This document shows, piece after piece, positions 41,532 to 50,878 of a DNA stretch of 64,000 nucleotides. The notes beneath the pieces are model-generated. The model saw only the letters and a program-made list of their open reading frames with translations, was not told the DNA's origin and did no database searches. Numbering within the stretch: the first letter of the stretch is position 1; every line of letters starts with the position of its first letter. The DNA is from Phaeobacter bryozoorum (GTDB lineage: Bacteria > Pseudomonadota > Alphaproteobacteria > Rhodobacterales > Rhodobacteraceae). Made by a program: the position numbers and the translations under genes. The DNA lies in NCBI RefSeq assembly GCF_041893525.1, contig NZ_CP169068.1; one strand, written 5' to 3'.

Positions 41532-42284
41532 ATGTCGCGTGAGGGATCACCCACCTACCCGTTGATCCGAAATGTCGGGCTGTCCGGTATGCTGGTCAGC
41601 TTTGGCGATCAGCTGGATGAGGCCACCAATCGCGCCACGCTGGCCTTTCGCGGTGCGGTCGACGATCTGGCGCTGAGCGGTGTGGTGGAAACCGCGACAT
41701 CGCTGGCCTCGGTCTTTGTGCGGTTTGACCCGGCAGAGCTGCCGCATGAGCGTTTGCACGCGGCACTGGCGGATCTGTTGCAGACACGGGACTGGCGCGA
41801 AGCGCCCTTGCCGCAGGGGCGGCGGTTCTGGCGGGTGCCCACGGTCTATGGGACCGAGCTTGCGCCGCAGCTGGCCGAGGCGGCGGATCTGGCGGGCCTG
41901 AGCGAACAGGCGGCAATTGACGAGCTGGGCGCGGCGCGGGTCAGGGTGCTGACCATCGGATTTGCCCCCGGGCAGCCCTATCTGGGCACTTTGGGCGAAC
42001 ACTGGGACATCCCGCGCCAGAGCGAAGTCACCCCTCAGGTGCCGGTCGGGGCGCTGGTGCTTGCGATCCGCCAGTTCGTCCTGTTTTCGACCGCGTCACC
42101 GACCGGCTGGCGCCATGTCGGGCAGACTGGCCTGACGCTGTTTCAACCCGAAGCCGCCGATCCATTTGCGCTGCGCGCGGGGGATGAGTTGCAGTTTGAA
42201 CCGGTCGGAACGGCCGAGTTCCTGCGTCTGCGCGAGACCGGTGCGCCGCAGGGCGGGGCCATTGTCAGCGAGGTTTCGGCATGA
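41532..42284 (+). CDS. pxpB: 5-oxoprolinase subunit PxpB
   Basis: 250 residues, allophanate-hydrolase subunit 1 (KipI/PxpB) family: SFGDQLDEATNRATLAF near the start and the signature TIGFAPGQPYLGTL with QVPVGALVLAIRQ and STASPTGWRHVGQT. With PxpC and PxpA it forms the ATP-dependent 5-oxoprolinase that opens 5-oxo-L-proline to glutamate. It is followed by a four-base overlap with pxpC. GGAGG lies just upstream of the ATG. Confidence 0.9.
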   Translation: MSREGSPTYPLIRNVGLSGMLVSFGDQLDEATNRATLAFRGAVDDLALSGVVETATSLASVFVRFDPAELPHERLHAALADLLQTRDWREAPLPQGRRFWRVPTVYGTELAPQLAEAADLAGLSEQAAIDELGAARVRVLTIGFAPGQPYLGTLGEHWDIPRQSEVTPQVPVGALVLAIRQFVLFSTASPTGWRHVGQTGLTLFQPEAADPFALRAGDELQFEPVGTAEFLRLRETGAPQGGAIVSEVSA

Positions 42285-43336
42285 GAGCGCTGCGGGTTCT
42301 GCGGATCGGTCCCTCCTGCACGGTGCAGGACGGCGGACGGGTTGGCTATATCGGGCAGGGGCTGTCGCAGGGCGGCGCGGCGGATCGGCTGGCGCTCGCC
42401 GAGGGCGCGGCGCTGCTGCGGCAGGATGCCGGGTTGGCGGCGCTGGAGATGGCCGGCATGGGCGGGCTGTTCGAGGCAACCGAACCCATGCGGATTGCTC
42501 TGACCGGCGCCGAGATGCAGGCTACGCTGGATGGTGCGCCGCTGGTCTGGAACGGCTCGCACAGAATTGAACCGGGGCAGCGGCTGGAAATTGGCGCGGC
42601 CCGGCGCGGCGTCTATGGCTATCTGCATCTGGGCGGCGGATTGGCCACACCACAGCGGCTGGGCGGACGGTCGACGCATCTGGTGGCAGCCCTTGGCGCG
42701 CCGCTGGCCGAGGGCGATATCCTGCCGGTTGGCGAGGAGACGACGCCGGCGGCGCGGCGGGTGACCGGGCTTTGCCTTGATGTGGCGGATCGGTTCTCCG
42801 GCGGCGAGCTGCGGCTGGTCGAGAGTTTCCAGTCCGATCTTTTTGACCCGGCGGTGCGTCGGCGCTTTGCCGAGACGCCGTTCACGCCGGGGCGGCGCGC
42901 CAGCCGCATGGCGCTGCAACTGATGTCCGAGGGCGAGGGATTTGCCGCAGCGGGGCAGCTGAACGTGCTGTCGGAGATCATCGTGCCGGGCGATGTGCAG
43001 ATGACCGGCGATGGCCGCCCGTTCCTGCTGCTGCGCGAGGCGCAGACCACCGGCGGCTATCCCCGGATCGGTACGGTTCTGCCCTGCGATCTGTCGCGGG
43101 CGGTTCAGGCGGCGGCTGGGGCTGTGCTGCGGTTTCGCTGGGTGTCGCTGGCCGAAGGGCTGGTGCAGCAGGCGGCGCATGACGCGGCGCTGGCGCGGCT
43201 TCCCTCTGCCTGCCGACCGTTGCTACGCGATCCGGCTGATATGGCTGACCTTCTGTCCTATCAGTTGATTGGTGGCGTGGTTTCCGCCGCAGCGGATCCT
43301 TTTGAACCCCGAGATGAGCCTGGAGCCGAGACATGA
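42281..43336 (+). CDS. pxpC: 5-oxoprolinase subunit PxpC
   Basis: 351 residues, allophanate-hydrolase subunit 2 (KipA/PxpC) family: LRIGPSCTVQDGGRVGYIGQGLSQGG, GYLHLGGGLATPQRLGGRST, and near the end GRPFLLLREAQTTGGYPRIG. It binds PxpB as the second half of the biotin-carboxylase-like ATPase of 5-oxoprolinase. Overlaps pxpB and pxpA by four bases each, so the order pxpBCA is one tightly coupled operon. Confidence 0.92.
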   Translation: MRALRVLRIGPSCTVQDGGRVGYIGQGLSQGGAADRLALAEGAALLRQDAGLAALEMAGMGGLFEATEPMRIALTGAEMQATLDGAPLVWNGSHRIEPGQRLEIGAARRGVYGYLHLGGGLATPQRLGGRSTHLVAALGAPLAEGDILPVGEETTPAARRVTGLCLDVADRFSGGELRLVESFQSDLFDPAVRRRFAETPFTPGRRASRMALQLMSEGEGFAAAGQLNVLSEIIVPGDVQMTGDGRPFLLLREAQTTGGYPRIGTVLPCDLSRAVQAAAGAVLRFRWVSLAEGLVQQAAHDAALARLPSACRPLLRDPADMADLLSYQLIGGVVSAAADPFEPRDEPGAET

Positions 43337-44106
43337 GCAAAACCGTCGATCTGAACGCCGATATGGGCGAAAGCTTTGGACCTTGGACGATGGGCGATGA
43401 TGCAGCCCTGCTTGACGTGGTCTCCTCGGCCAATATTGCCTGCGGGTTTCATGCGGGCGACGCGGATGTGATGGCCGCGACCATGGCGCTGGCGCGGGAT
43501 CATGGCGTCGGGATCGGCGCGCATCCCGGTTTCGATGATCTTCAGGGGTTTGGCCGCCGCAAGATGCAGGTGCCGCAGGATACGCTGGCCAATCTGATCC
43601 GCTATCAACTGGCGGCGGCGCAGGGCATGGCGCGGGCAGCGGGCACCGAGGTGCGCCATCTGAAGCTGCATGGCGCCCTGTCGAATATGGCCTGCGTCGA
43701 TCACGGCATGGCGCGGACCTGCTATGAGGCGGCGCTGGATCTGGACCCGGATCTGATCATCATGGTGCTGGCCGCCACCGCCATGGAGGAGGTGGTGCGC
43801 GAGCTGGGCTGCAACTGGTGCGGTGAGATCTTTGCCGACCGGGCCTATAATGACGATGGCACGCTGGTGGACCGGTCGCTGCCCGGCGCGGTGATCCATG
43901 ACCCGGAGATTGCGGGACCGCGGATCCTGAAGATGGTCGAGGAAGGCGCGATCATCACGGAGAGTGGCGCCCGCATTCCCACGGCCATCGACACCATCTG
44001 CCTGCATGGCGACACGCCCACGGCGGTGCAGCTGGCCCGTTCGGTGCGCCAGTCGCTCTCTGATGGTGGAATCGCTATCCGTGCCTTTGAGGGCCGACGC
44101 GGTTAG
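43333..44106 (+). CDS. pxpA: 5-oxoprolinase subunit PxpA (LamB/YcsF)
   Basis: 257 residues. DLNADMGESFGPW at the N-terminus, SSANIACGFHAGDADVM, GAHPGFDDLQGFGRR, and TICLHGDTPTAV near the end are diagnostic of LamB/YcsF proteins. The catalytic partner of PxpBC. Last gene of the pxp operon; it is followed by a 149-bp AT-rich region with an FNR-like box before the dehalogenase gene. Confidence 0.93.
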   Translation: MSKTVDLNADMGESFGPWTMGDDAALLDVVSSANIACGFHAGDADVMAATMALARDHGVGIGAHPGFDDLQGFGRRKMQVPQDTLANLIRYQLAAAQGMARAAGTEVRHLKLHGALSNMACVDHGMARTCYEAALDLDPDLIIMVLAATAMEEVVRELGCNWCGEIFADRAYNDDGTLVDRSLPGAVIHDPEIAGPRILKMVEEGAIITESGARIPTAIDTICLHGDTPTAVQLARSVRQSLSDGGIAIRAFEGRRG

Positions 44107-44138
44107 GCAGGGTGATGTGAAATTGGATGTGAATAATT

Positions 44139-44152
44139 TTGATGTATATCAG
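44139..44152. promoter_or_regulatory. FNR/CRP-family box upstream of the reductive dehalogenase
   Basis: TTGATGTATATCAG: a 9/10 match to TTGAT-N4-ATCAA, in the AT-rich 149-bp leader. The direct repeat AAATTGGATGT at 44120 and 44175 flanks it. Related to the boxes of FnrL and of the dehalogenase regulator CprK (TTAAT-N4-ATTAA). Confidence 0.55.
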
Positions 44153-44255
44153 GATTTTATGTCGCTGATTATATAAATTGGATGTTGGAGCCTATTCCAA
44201 TCGCCGATTTCTGGAGTAAACCTGTGGCAGCCCATCCCTGTATCAGGTCCCTGCC

Positions 44256-47200
44256 ATGCCTCTTCGTCTGTTCTCGACCCGCTCACGCCCCATAAATCTG
44301 GGCCCTTTTCCGATGGAGCGGTTGCAGCCCGGGGTGATGCCGGATCTGACGGCGGTGCCGCCATTTCAACGGCTGAGTTTTGCCCGGCCCGATATGCCTG
44401 CCTCTATCGTCAATGCGATGGGCGAATATCAGGCGATGATGGATGCGATCCGCGACGGGCTGGTCAACAAGGCGCAGGCTGACTGCCCGGGCGATCCGCA
44501 GGAGCGGGCCGATCATATCAAGGCCTTTGGCTATTTCAGCGATGCGGCGATGGTGGGGATCGGGCCGATGCCTGCCTCTGCCCGGCTGCACGTGCCTTAT
44601 CGCAACCCCGATATCGACCGTCTGGCCCACGACCTGAAGACCCGCCAGACCAAGACGCTGGCCTCTGGCATCGACATGATCATGGCGGATCTGCGCGATG
44701 CGATGGAGGCGCCGCCGACCACTATCGGCGATCACACCCATTCGATTGTGTTCCTGTACGACATGCCGCGCGACCCGCGCCCGGAGGAGGTGGGCTGCGA
44801 CTGGCTGGAGGGGGCCGAGCGGCACCGCGCCTGTCTGCGGGCCTCGGAGACGGCGGTGGTGCTGGCGAATTACATCCGTCTGCTGGGCTGGGATGCCAAG
44901 GCGCATACCGGTACGTCGGCGGATGTGGATCTCAATCAGCTGACCGTTGCGGCGGGGCTTGCGACGGTTGAGGATGGCAAGCTGGTGAACCCCTATCTGG
45001 GGACGCGGTTTGGCGTTGCGGTTGTGACCACCGATTTCGACATGGCGCAGGACAAGCCGCTGTTGCCGCAGGATCTGCAACCGGTGATGCAGGTGAAGGG
45101 GCCGAAATGGTGGCTGGGGATCGGGTCCGAACGCTCAGCGCTGAATGGCGACCCCTTTGCCCGCCGCGATTTCCGCGATGGCCCGCATCCGTTTGAAACG
45201 CTGAAGCGGGTGGAGGATCCCACCACCTATATTGACGAGGCGCGGGTGGCGCGGGTGCCCAAACGCGCCGACATGTTTGCCCGCAGCCAGTTCGGCGATA
45301 TGGGCAAGACCAATCAGCAGGCCGCAACTGGCGGGTTCTATGTGCGCAAGGCGGCGCCTTCGATGGCGCAGCGGCGGATGCTGGGGGCCTTTGTGCTGTT
45401 GCAGGATGGTGCGCCGGCCACGCAGGCACCGCGCCCCACGGATGCGGAGCGCAATGCGGCCAACATCAAGGCGGCGAGCTATTGGCTGGGGATTGATGCG
45501 GTGGGGATCAGCCGCTGCCCGGAGTGGACCTGGTACAGCCATGACGCCACCGGCGCAGAGATCCACCCGGAGCATGATCAGGCGATTTCAATGATTGTCG
45601 ATCAGGGCTTTGACACCACCGAGGGCACCTCGGGGGACGACTGGATTGCAGTGGCGCAGTCCATGCGGGCCTATCTGCGGTTTTCGTTGCTGGGCGGTGT
45701 GATTGCGCGCCAGATCCGCAACCTTGGCTACAAGGCGAAGGCCCATACGGTGATGGATGGCGAGGTATTGCAACCGCCGCTGCTGCTGTTGTCGGGACTG
45801 GGGGAGGTGAGCCGGATTGGTGAGGTGATCCTGAATCCCTTCCTTGGGCCGCGTCTGAAATCCGGTGTGGTCACCACCGATATGCCGATGGCGCATGACA
45901 AGCCGATCGATTTTGGCCTGCAGGCGTTTTGCGAGGCCTGCAACAAATGTGCGCGCGAATGCCCGTCGGGCGCCATCACCGCGGGGCCGAAGCTGATGTT
46001 CAATGGCTATGAAATCTGGAAGTCGGACAGTCAGAAATGCACCACCTACCGGATCACCACGCCCGGCGGGGCGATGTGCGGGCGGTGTATGAAAACCTGC
46101 CCCTGGAATCTGGAGGGGATATTCAAGGAAAAACCCTTCCGCTGGGCGGCGATGAATATGCCAGCGGCGGCGCCTGCGCTGGCGCGGCTGGATGACATGG
46201 TCGGCAATGGCGAGATGAACCCGGCCAAGAAATGGTGGTGGGATCTGGAGCTGGAAGAGGACGGCGGCTATCGCCCGACGCGCCACCCGGTCAATGCGCG
46301 CGCGCTGCAAAAGGATCTGGATCTGCGCTATGAGGATCAGACGCTGGCGGTTTACCCCGCGCATCTGGCGCCGCATCCCTGGCCCTATCCGTTTCCTATG
46401 GACCGGGAGGCGGGGATCGAGGCCTATCAGGCGATGATCACCGCCGAGGAATACAAGGAACGGCGCGCCCGCGGCGAGACCGGCGATTGGGATCACATCT
46501 ATACAAATGACAGCGACAGCCCGGTTCTGCGGGTGGAGGTGTCGAATGTCGATGTGATGAGCGATGGCGTCACCAAGTACGAGTTCCAGAGCCTCGACGG
46601 CAGCCCCTTGCCCGAATGGACGGCGGGGGCGCATCTGGACATCGTGGTGGCACCGGAGTTCCTGCGCCAGTATTCCATGTCCGGTGACCCGGCGGATCGG
46701 TCGAAATATCAGATCGGGGTGTTGCGCGAGGATGTGGGGCGAGGGGGATCGAAGCTGCTCCACCGGATTTTCACTAAGGGACGGCGGGTCTTTATCTCCA
46801 AACCGATCAACCATTTCCCACTGGTGGAGGAGGCCAGCCGCAGTTTCCTGATGGGGGGCGGAATTGGTGTCACGCCGATGATTGCGATGGCGCATCGTCT
46901 GCATGCGTTGGGACAGCCGTTTGAGCTGCATTACTCCGTCCCCTCGCGCAAGGATGCAGGCTATCTCGACGATCTTGCAGCGATGCGCTGGGCGGACAAT
47001 GTGCGGGTGCATGTCTCGGATGAGGGTAGCCGCGCCGATCTGGACCAGCTGCTGGCAGGGTATCAGGACGGCTGGCATGTCTACACCTGCGGGCCGGATC
47101 GCTACATGAGTGGGGTGATGGAGGCAGCAGAGCGTCAGGGCTTCCCTGAGGAGGCGCGCCATCTTGAGTATTTCTCGGTGCCGGAGGTGCCGGAGTATGA

Positions 47201-47471
47201 AAACCACGACTTCACGCTGAAGCTGGCGCGCTCGGGGCGTGAGGTGTTGGTGCCTGCGGAGAAAACTGCCACCGATGTGCTGGCGGAGAACGGCATTCAT
47301 ATTGATGTGAAATGTTCCGACGGCATCTGTGGTGTTTGCAAATGCGGGCTGGTTTCAGGCGAGGTGGAACACCGCGATTTCGTGCTGTCCAAGGCGCAGC
47401 GCAAGGGCGCGGTGATCCTGTGCCAGTCACGGGCCGCAGAAAAGGGCGGCGTGATCGAGGTGGATCTCTGA
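44256..47471 (+). CDS. Self-sufficient reductive dehalogenase (RdhA fused to flavin/NAD/[2Fe-2S] reductase)
   Basis: 1071 residues. Residues about 1-650 form a cytoplasmic RdhA: TRSRPINLGPF at the N-terminus, two [4Fe-4S] motifs (CEACNKCARECP at 559-570; CGRCMKTCPW near 608 with an upstream Cys), and an internal duplication (NPYLGTRFGVAVVTTDF near 250, NPFLGPRLKSGVVTTDM near 530). Residues about 745-960 are a phthalate-dioxygenase-reductase-like module (RQYSMSGDP for FMN, GGGIGVTPMIAMAH for NAD) and the end is a plant-type [2Fe-2S] domain (CSDGICGVCKC near 1020, ILCQS near 1056). No twin-arginine signal and no rdhB anchor. This matches BhbA/NpRdhA-like catabolic enzymes that use cobalamin to remove halogen from phenols with NAD(P)H. 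Substrate not readable. Confidence 0.9.
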   Translation: MPLRLFSTRSRPINLGPFPMERLQPGVMPDLTAVPPFQRLSFARPDMPASIVNAMGEYQAMMDAIRDGLVNKAQADCPGDPQERADHIKAFGYFSDAAMVGIGPMPASARLHVPYRNPDIDRLAHDLKTRQTKTLASGIDMIMADLRDAMEAPPTTIGDHTHSIVFLYDMPRDPRPEEVGCDWLEGAERHRACLRASETAVVLANYIRLLGWDAKAHTGTSADVDLNQLTVAAGLATVEDGKLVNPYLGTRFGVAVVTTDFDMAQDKPLLPQDLQPVMQVKGPKWWLGIGSERSALNGDPFARRDFRDGPHPFETLKRVEDPTTYIDEARVARVPKRADMFARSQFGDMGKTNQQAATGGFYVRKAAPSMAQRRMLGAFVLLQDGAPATQAPRPTDAERNAANIKAASYWLGIDAVGISRCPEWTWYSHDATGAEIHPEHDQAISMIVDQGFDTTEGTSGDDWIAVAQSMRAYLRFSLLGGVIARQIRNLGYKAKAHTVMDGEVLQPPLLLLSGLGEVSRIGEVILNPFLGPRLKSGVVTTDMPMAHDKPIDFGLQAFCEACNKCARECPSGAITAGPKLMFNGYEIWKSDSQKCTTYRITTPGGAMCGRCMKTCPWNLEGIFKEKPFRWAAMNMPAAAPALARLDDMVGNGEMNPAKKWWWDLELEEDGGYRPTRHPVNARALQKDLDLRYEDQTLAVYPAHLAPHPWPYPFPMDREAGIEAYQAMITAEEYKERRARGETGDWDHIYTNDSDSPVLRVEVSNVDVMSDGVTKYEFQSLDGSPLPEWTAGAHLDIVVAPEFLRQYSMSGDPADRSKYQIGVLREDVGRGGSKLLHRIFTKGRRVFISKPINHFPLVEEASRSFLMGGGIGVTPMIAMAHRLHALGQPFELHYSVPSRKDAGYLDDLAAMRWADNVRVHVSDEGSRADLDQLLAGYQDGWHVYTCGPDRYMSGVMEAAERQGFPEEARHLEYFSVPEVPEYENHDFTLKLARSGREVLVPAEKTATDVLAENGIHIDVKCSDGICGVCKCGLVSGEVEHRDFVLSKAQRKGAVILCQSRAAEKGGVIEVDL

Positions 47472-47506
47472 GCGCTGCGCGGAGGCGTCAGCCGGCCGCA
47501 AATAAA

Positions 47507-47536
47507 ACGGGCCGCGCGTGACGTCGCGCGGCCCGT
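47507..47536. terminator. Bidirectional terminator between rdhA and bphP
   Basis: Perfect 12-bp GC-rich stem (47507-47518 with 47525-47536), six-base loop; AATAAAA on the rdhA side gives a T-tract for the minus-strand bphP transcript. Confidence 0.88.
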
Positions 47537-47557
47537 ATCGCGCTGGTAGGTCGCGGT

Positions 47558-50134
47558 TTAGCTGTCCCTTGCGGCCTTCATCTCGCCTGCGCGGATCAGG
47601 GCTGTGGCCAGCGCGCTTTCGGAGATCGGTTTTTGCACAATCGGGCAGGGCGGGTAGATATCGACGATATCCTGCACCTCGCCATAGCCGGTGGTCAGCA
47701 CAAAGGGGATGCCCTGCCGGGCCAGCTCCTCGGCCACCGGCACCGATTGTTCGGAGCCGAGATTGACGTCCAGCACCGCATATTCAAAGCCGCCCTCCGC
47801 CAGTGCGTCCAGCGCCTTGCCGACGGAGGAGGCGCTGGCGACCTCGAAGAAACCCATATCTTCGAGCATTGCGGTAAGATCCATGGCGATGATGAAACTG
47901 TCCTCAACCACCAGCGCCTTGCCCTGAAGCTGCGCGGCCTGTTGGGCCGGATCCACCATGATGGTGGTCTTGGCGACAGTTGTCTCATCGACGATCTTGT
48001 GCAGGTAGAGGGTGGGAATGCGGAACGATGCCTCAAGACCTGTGGTCTTGTACTGGATCTTGGCATCGCCCTTCAGCTCATGCGGGATGGAATTCTCCAC
48101 GATCGAGGAGCCAAATCCGCGCCGCGAGGGAGGGGCAACCGGTGGCCCGCCCCGTTCGACCCAGTCGATCAGAAGCGCGCCGCTGTCTTCTTCCTTCAGG
48201 GTGATGATGACCCGGCCCACCCCGTTGCTGAGCGCGCCGTGCTTGACGGAGTTTGTGGTCAGCTCATGCAGGACAAGCGCCAGCGTGGTGAACGCCGTCG
48301 GCGAGATCAGCGCGTCAGGACCGTTGATCACCACCTCACCAGGACGCCCGGTGCTATAGGCCTCCAGTTCACAGGTTATAAGGGCGCGCAGAGAGGCGGG
48401 CTCCCATTGTTCGCTGGTCAACTGGTCATGGGCGCGTGCCAGAGAATGGATGCGGCCATCAAGATTGTCGGTAAATTCGGTCAGCGTGAGCGCCGTTCCC
48501 TTGGTCTGGGTGACCAGCCCGCGCATCAGGTTGAGGATATTGCGGACCCGGTGGTTGAGTTCGGAGATCAGCAATTGCTGCTGTTCCTCGGCCCGCGCCC
48601 GTTCGGCATTGGCGGCCTCGGTCACCTTGAGGAAGATTTCCAGCAGCACGGTGCGCAGCAGATTGGCACTGTGAAGGGCTTCCTCTGTCCAGGGGACACT
48701 GCGCCATTCCACGGTTTCCTGCCAGGCCTCAAAGCTCTTGCGCGGGGTAAGGCGCACGCCATTGGGGCCGACCTCCATCGGTTTGGTCGGATCCCCCGCC
48801 CATTCCACGGTCTGCGAGATCTTGCGCCGACACAGGATCAGATAGTCGCGCGGGCGTTTGGAGATCGGGATCGCCAGAATGCCTGCGCAGCGGTCGATGT
48901 AGTCGCGTGCGGGTTCGTGAAGGCTCTCCAGCTGGTTGGTGGAAAAGGCGGTTGTGCCGATGGTCAGATCCAGCATCCGCGCCAGCGACCGGGTTTCCTC
49001 GGCGGTCGGGGTGAGGCCGGTGGCCTGGAAGTCGCCATCTGAGTAGAGCACCAGCCCGTCATGCGGGATCACGTCCTGAATATCCTCGGACACCGATATC
49101 AGGCTGTCCTTGAACGGGCGGCCATCCGCCAGCATCGCCATCAGCTGCGTTTGCAGCCGGTTCATGTTCTTTTCTTCGCGGCTGCGCTGCTTGGTCTCGA
49201 ACTGGCTCAGCTCATAGGAGAAGACATGGGCAAACATCTCGATCGCCGTGCGGCGCTCATAATCAATGTAGCGTGGGCGATTGTGGTGGCAGGCAAACAG
49301 CCCCCAAAGCTCGCCATCCTTCATGATCGACACCGACATCGAGGCGCGCACGCCCATGTTGCGCAGATATTCCAGATGGATCGGCGACACGGCGCGCGTC
49401 ACCGCCAGCGACAGGTCCAGCGGGGCGCCGTCGATCTTGAAGGCGGGGGTGATCGGTGATCCGGCATCATCCACATCCGCAATCAGCCGCAGCAACGAGC
49501 GTTTGTAGAGCGCGCGTGCCTGAACCGGGATATCGGAGGCGGGAAAGAACATGTTTTCGTATTTCTTGGTCCGGTCGCTGCGCACCTCGGCAATGACCTG
49601 GCCGGACTGATCGGGCTGGAACTGATAGACCATCACGCTGTCGAAACCGGAAAGCGCCTGCAGGCCCCGTGCCGCCCCCTGCGCCAGTCGGGCGATGCCC
49701 TCATCGCGGCGCAGCTGCGAGAAATGCGGATAGATCTCCGACATCACATCGCGCTCGCTGCGGTCGAACTTCGGTTCGAACTCCACCACCAGATGGCGCC
49801 CGCTCTGATGGATACTGATATCAAAGGCCTGAACGCCGGTCTTCAGCGGGATGTTGAAAAAGCGCAGGCTGCTGTCCGGGGCTTCCAAGGCGCCCAGATT
49901 GCGGCGAATGCGGCCGAAGGCCGCCTCGGTGATCAGCCCTGCCAGCGATTGGCCGATGGCCTCCTCAGCCGCGATGCCCAGGATTTCCTGCAGGTTCTCC
50001 GAAGCATGCTGCACGATCCAATCGGTCGATAAGGCGATCAGCCCGCCATAGGATTGCACCCGGCCCAGTTGATGAATGGGTTCGCGATCGCAGTTGGTCA
50101 GGGTCGTGGTGGAAACGGTTTGTTCCAAAGCCAT
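47558..50134 (-). CDS. bphP: Bacteriophytochrome HWE-histidine kinase with C-terminal receiver
   Basis: 858 residues. PAS-GAF-PHY photosensor: biliverdin-binding Cys15 in TNCDREPIHQLGRVQSYG, PASDIPVQARALY near 197-209, and RNMGVRASMSVSI. The kinase is of the HWE type (phosphoacceptor His near 525 in ELNHRVRNI, N-box HELTTNSVKHG near 625, DWVERGG). A receiver follows (EDSFIIAMDLTAM near 745; phospho-Asp in AVLDVNLG near 788). It should sense red/far-red light with biliverdin made by BphO, encoded immediately upstream. The output partner, if any, is not in the window. Confidence 0.93.
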   Translation of the reverse strand: MALEQTVSTTTLTNCDREPIHQLGRVQSYGGLIALSTDWIVQHASENLQEILGIAAEEAIGQSLAGLITEAAFGRIRRNLGALEAPDSSLRFFNIPLKTGVQAFDISIHQSGRHLVVEFEPKFDRSERDVMSEIYPHFSQLRRDEGIARLAQGAARGLQALSGFDSVMVYQFQPDQSGQVIAEVRSDRTKKYENMFFPASDIPVQARALYKRSLLRLIADVDDAGSPITPAFKIDGAPLDLSLAVTRAVSPIHLEYLRNMGVRASMSVSIMKDGELWGLFACHHNRPRYIDYERRTAIEMFAHVFSYELSQFETKQRSREEKNMNRLQTQLMAMLADGRPFKDSLISVSEDIQDVIPHDGLVLYSDGDFQATGLTPTAEETRSLARMLDLTIGTTAFSTNQLESLHEPARDYIDRCAGILAIPISKRPRDYLILCRRKISQTVEWAGDPTKPMEVGPNGVRLTPRKSFEAWQETVEWRSVPWTEEALHSANLLRTVLLEIFLKVTEAANAERARAEEQQQLLISELNHRVRNILNLMRGLVTQTKGTALTLTEFTDNLDGRIHSLARAHDQLTSEQWEPASLRALITCELEAYSTGRPGEVVINGPDALISPTAFTTLALVLHELTTNSVKHGALSNGVGRVIITLKEEDSGALLIDWVERGGPPVAPPSRRGFGSSIVENSIPHELKGDAKIQYKTTGLEASFRIPTLYLHKIVDETTVAKTTIMVDPAQQAAQLQGKALVVEDSFIIAMDLTAMLEDMGFFEVASASSVGKALDALAEGGFEYAVLDVNLGSEQSVPVAEELARQGIPFVLTTGYGEVQDIVDIYPPCPIVQKPISESALATALIRAGEMKAARDS

Positions 50135-50215
50135 TATACAGGCCCTTTTTATTGGGATGTTATCAATATCATGCGCGCTGTCCGATCCGCGCAGTCTTCT
50201 CAGCAGTCTTATATA

Positions 50216-50878
50216 TCAAGCGGGTAATTCAATCGGCGTGGTGCCGAACGGTGTAAGCCGGGCGGCGGTCTGGAAAAGGTCAAACCCCTTGCGGGTATCC
50301 GCCACGATCCGATGCGCCAGCGCGCCATCGGGGGGGAGGTGATCCAGATCATCGCATGTTGCCCGCCATGGCGCCAGATGGTCGCGCGGTCTGAAATAGT
50401 CAGGCAGCTCCCCCGGTCCTGCGGCATCGCTCAGGCGGCGGCGCAGCACCTCATTGCCCATGCGCGAGCCAAGCACCAGATAGTCGACGGCTGTGGGGTG
50501 CAGCTCTGGCGTATCCGCTGCAATGACGGCCGGCTGTCTCCCGATGGCGGCGCAATCCGCGCGCAGGGCGTCGATCAGCGCTGCCAGCAGCGGGCTGGCG
50601 CGACCGGTCTGGCCGCCGCTGGTCCGCGATAGCGCGCAGAGCGCAGTATGCTGACAGCTGAGAAACCAGGCGAGATGGGGCAGGGGGCTTTCGTGAAACG
50701 GGGCAAAGGCCCGCTCTGCCGCGTCATGTTCCACACGGGTGATCCGGCGCAGCATGTGGCGGAAACCGTCATTCGTCGCACGCGCTCCGTCTTGGCCGGG
50801 GGCAGGTGCCGGGGGGGCTGCTGACGCACGGCTCTCCGCCGCTCGCTGCGCGGACTGGGATAGGGGAAGGTCTCTCAT
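50216..50878 (-). CDS. bphO: Biliverdin-producing heme oxygenase BphO
   Basis: 220 residues. The proximal-His region TRVEHDAAERAFAPF near 46-60 and the LGSRMGNEVLRRRL segment near 139-152 fit bacterial heme oxygenases. The 40-residue N-terminal extension is alanine/proline-rich and probably disordered; ATG at MLRRITR (residue 42) is an alternative start. It precedes bphP by 81 bp on the same strand and supplies its chromophore, the usual bphO-bphP pairing. Also provides iron from heme as a by-product. Confidence 0.85.
   Translation of the reverse strand: MRDLPLSQSAQRAAESRASAAPPAPAPGQDGARATNDGFRHMLRRITRVEHDAAERAFAPFHESPLPHLAWFLSCQHTALCALSRTSGGQTGRASPLLAALIDALRADCAAIGRQPAVIAADTPELHPTAVDYLVLGSRMGNEVLRRRLSDAAGPGELPDYFRPRDHLAPWRATCDDLDHLPPDGALAHRIVADTRKGFDLFQTAARLTPFGTTPIELPA

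Noticed and set aside
44107..44255. Cobalamin riboswitch before the cobalamin-dependent dehalogenase
   Set aside because: The leader is only 149 bp, AT-rich, and shows no B12-box-like sequence.
45588..47300. Long minus-strand frame (570 codons) opposite the dehalogenase
   Set aside because: Shadow of the dehalogenase frame; composition is arginine/histidine/glutamine-rich and lacks motifs.
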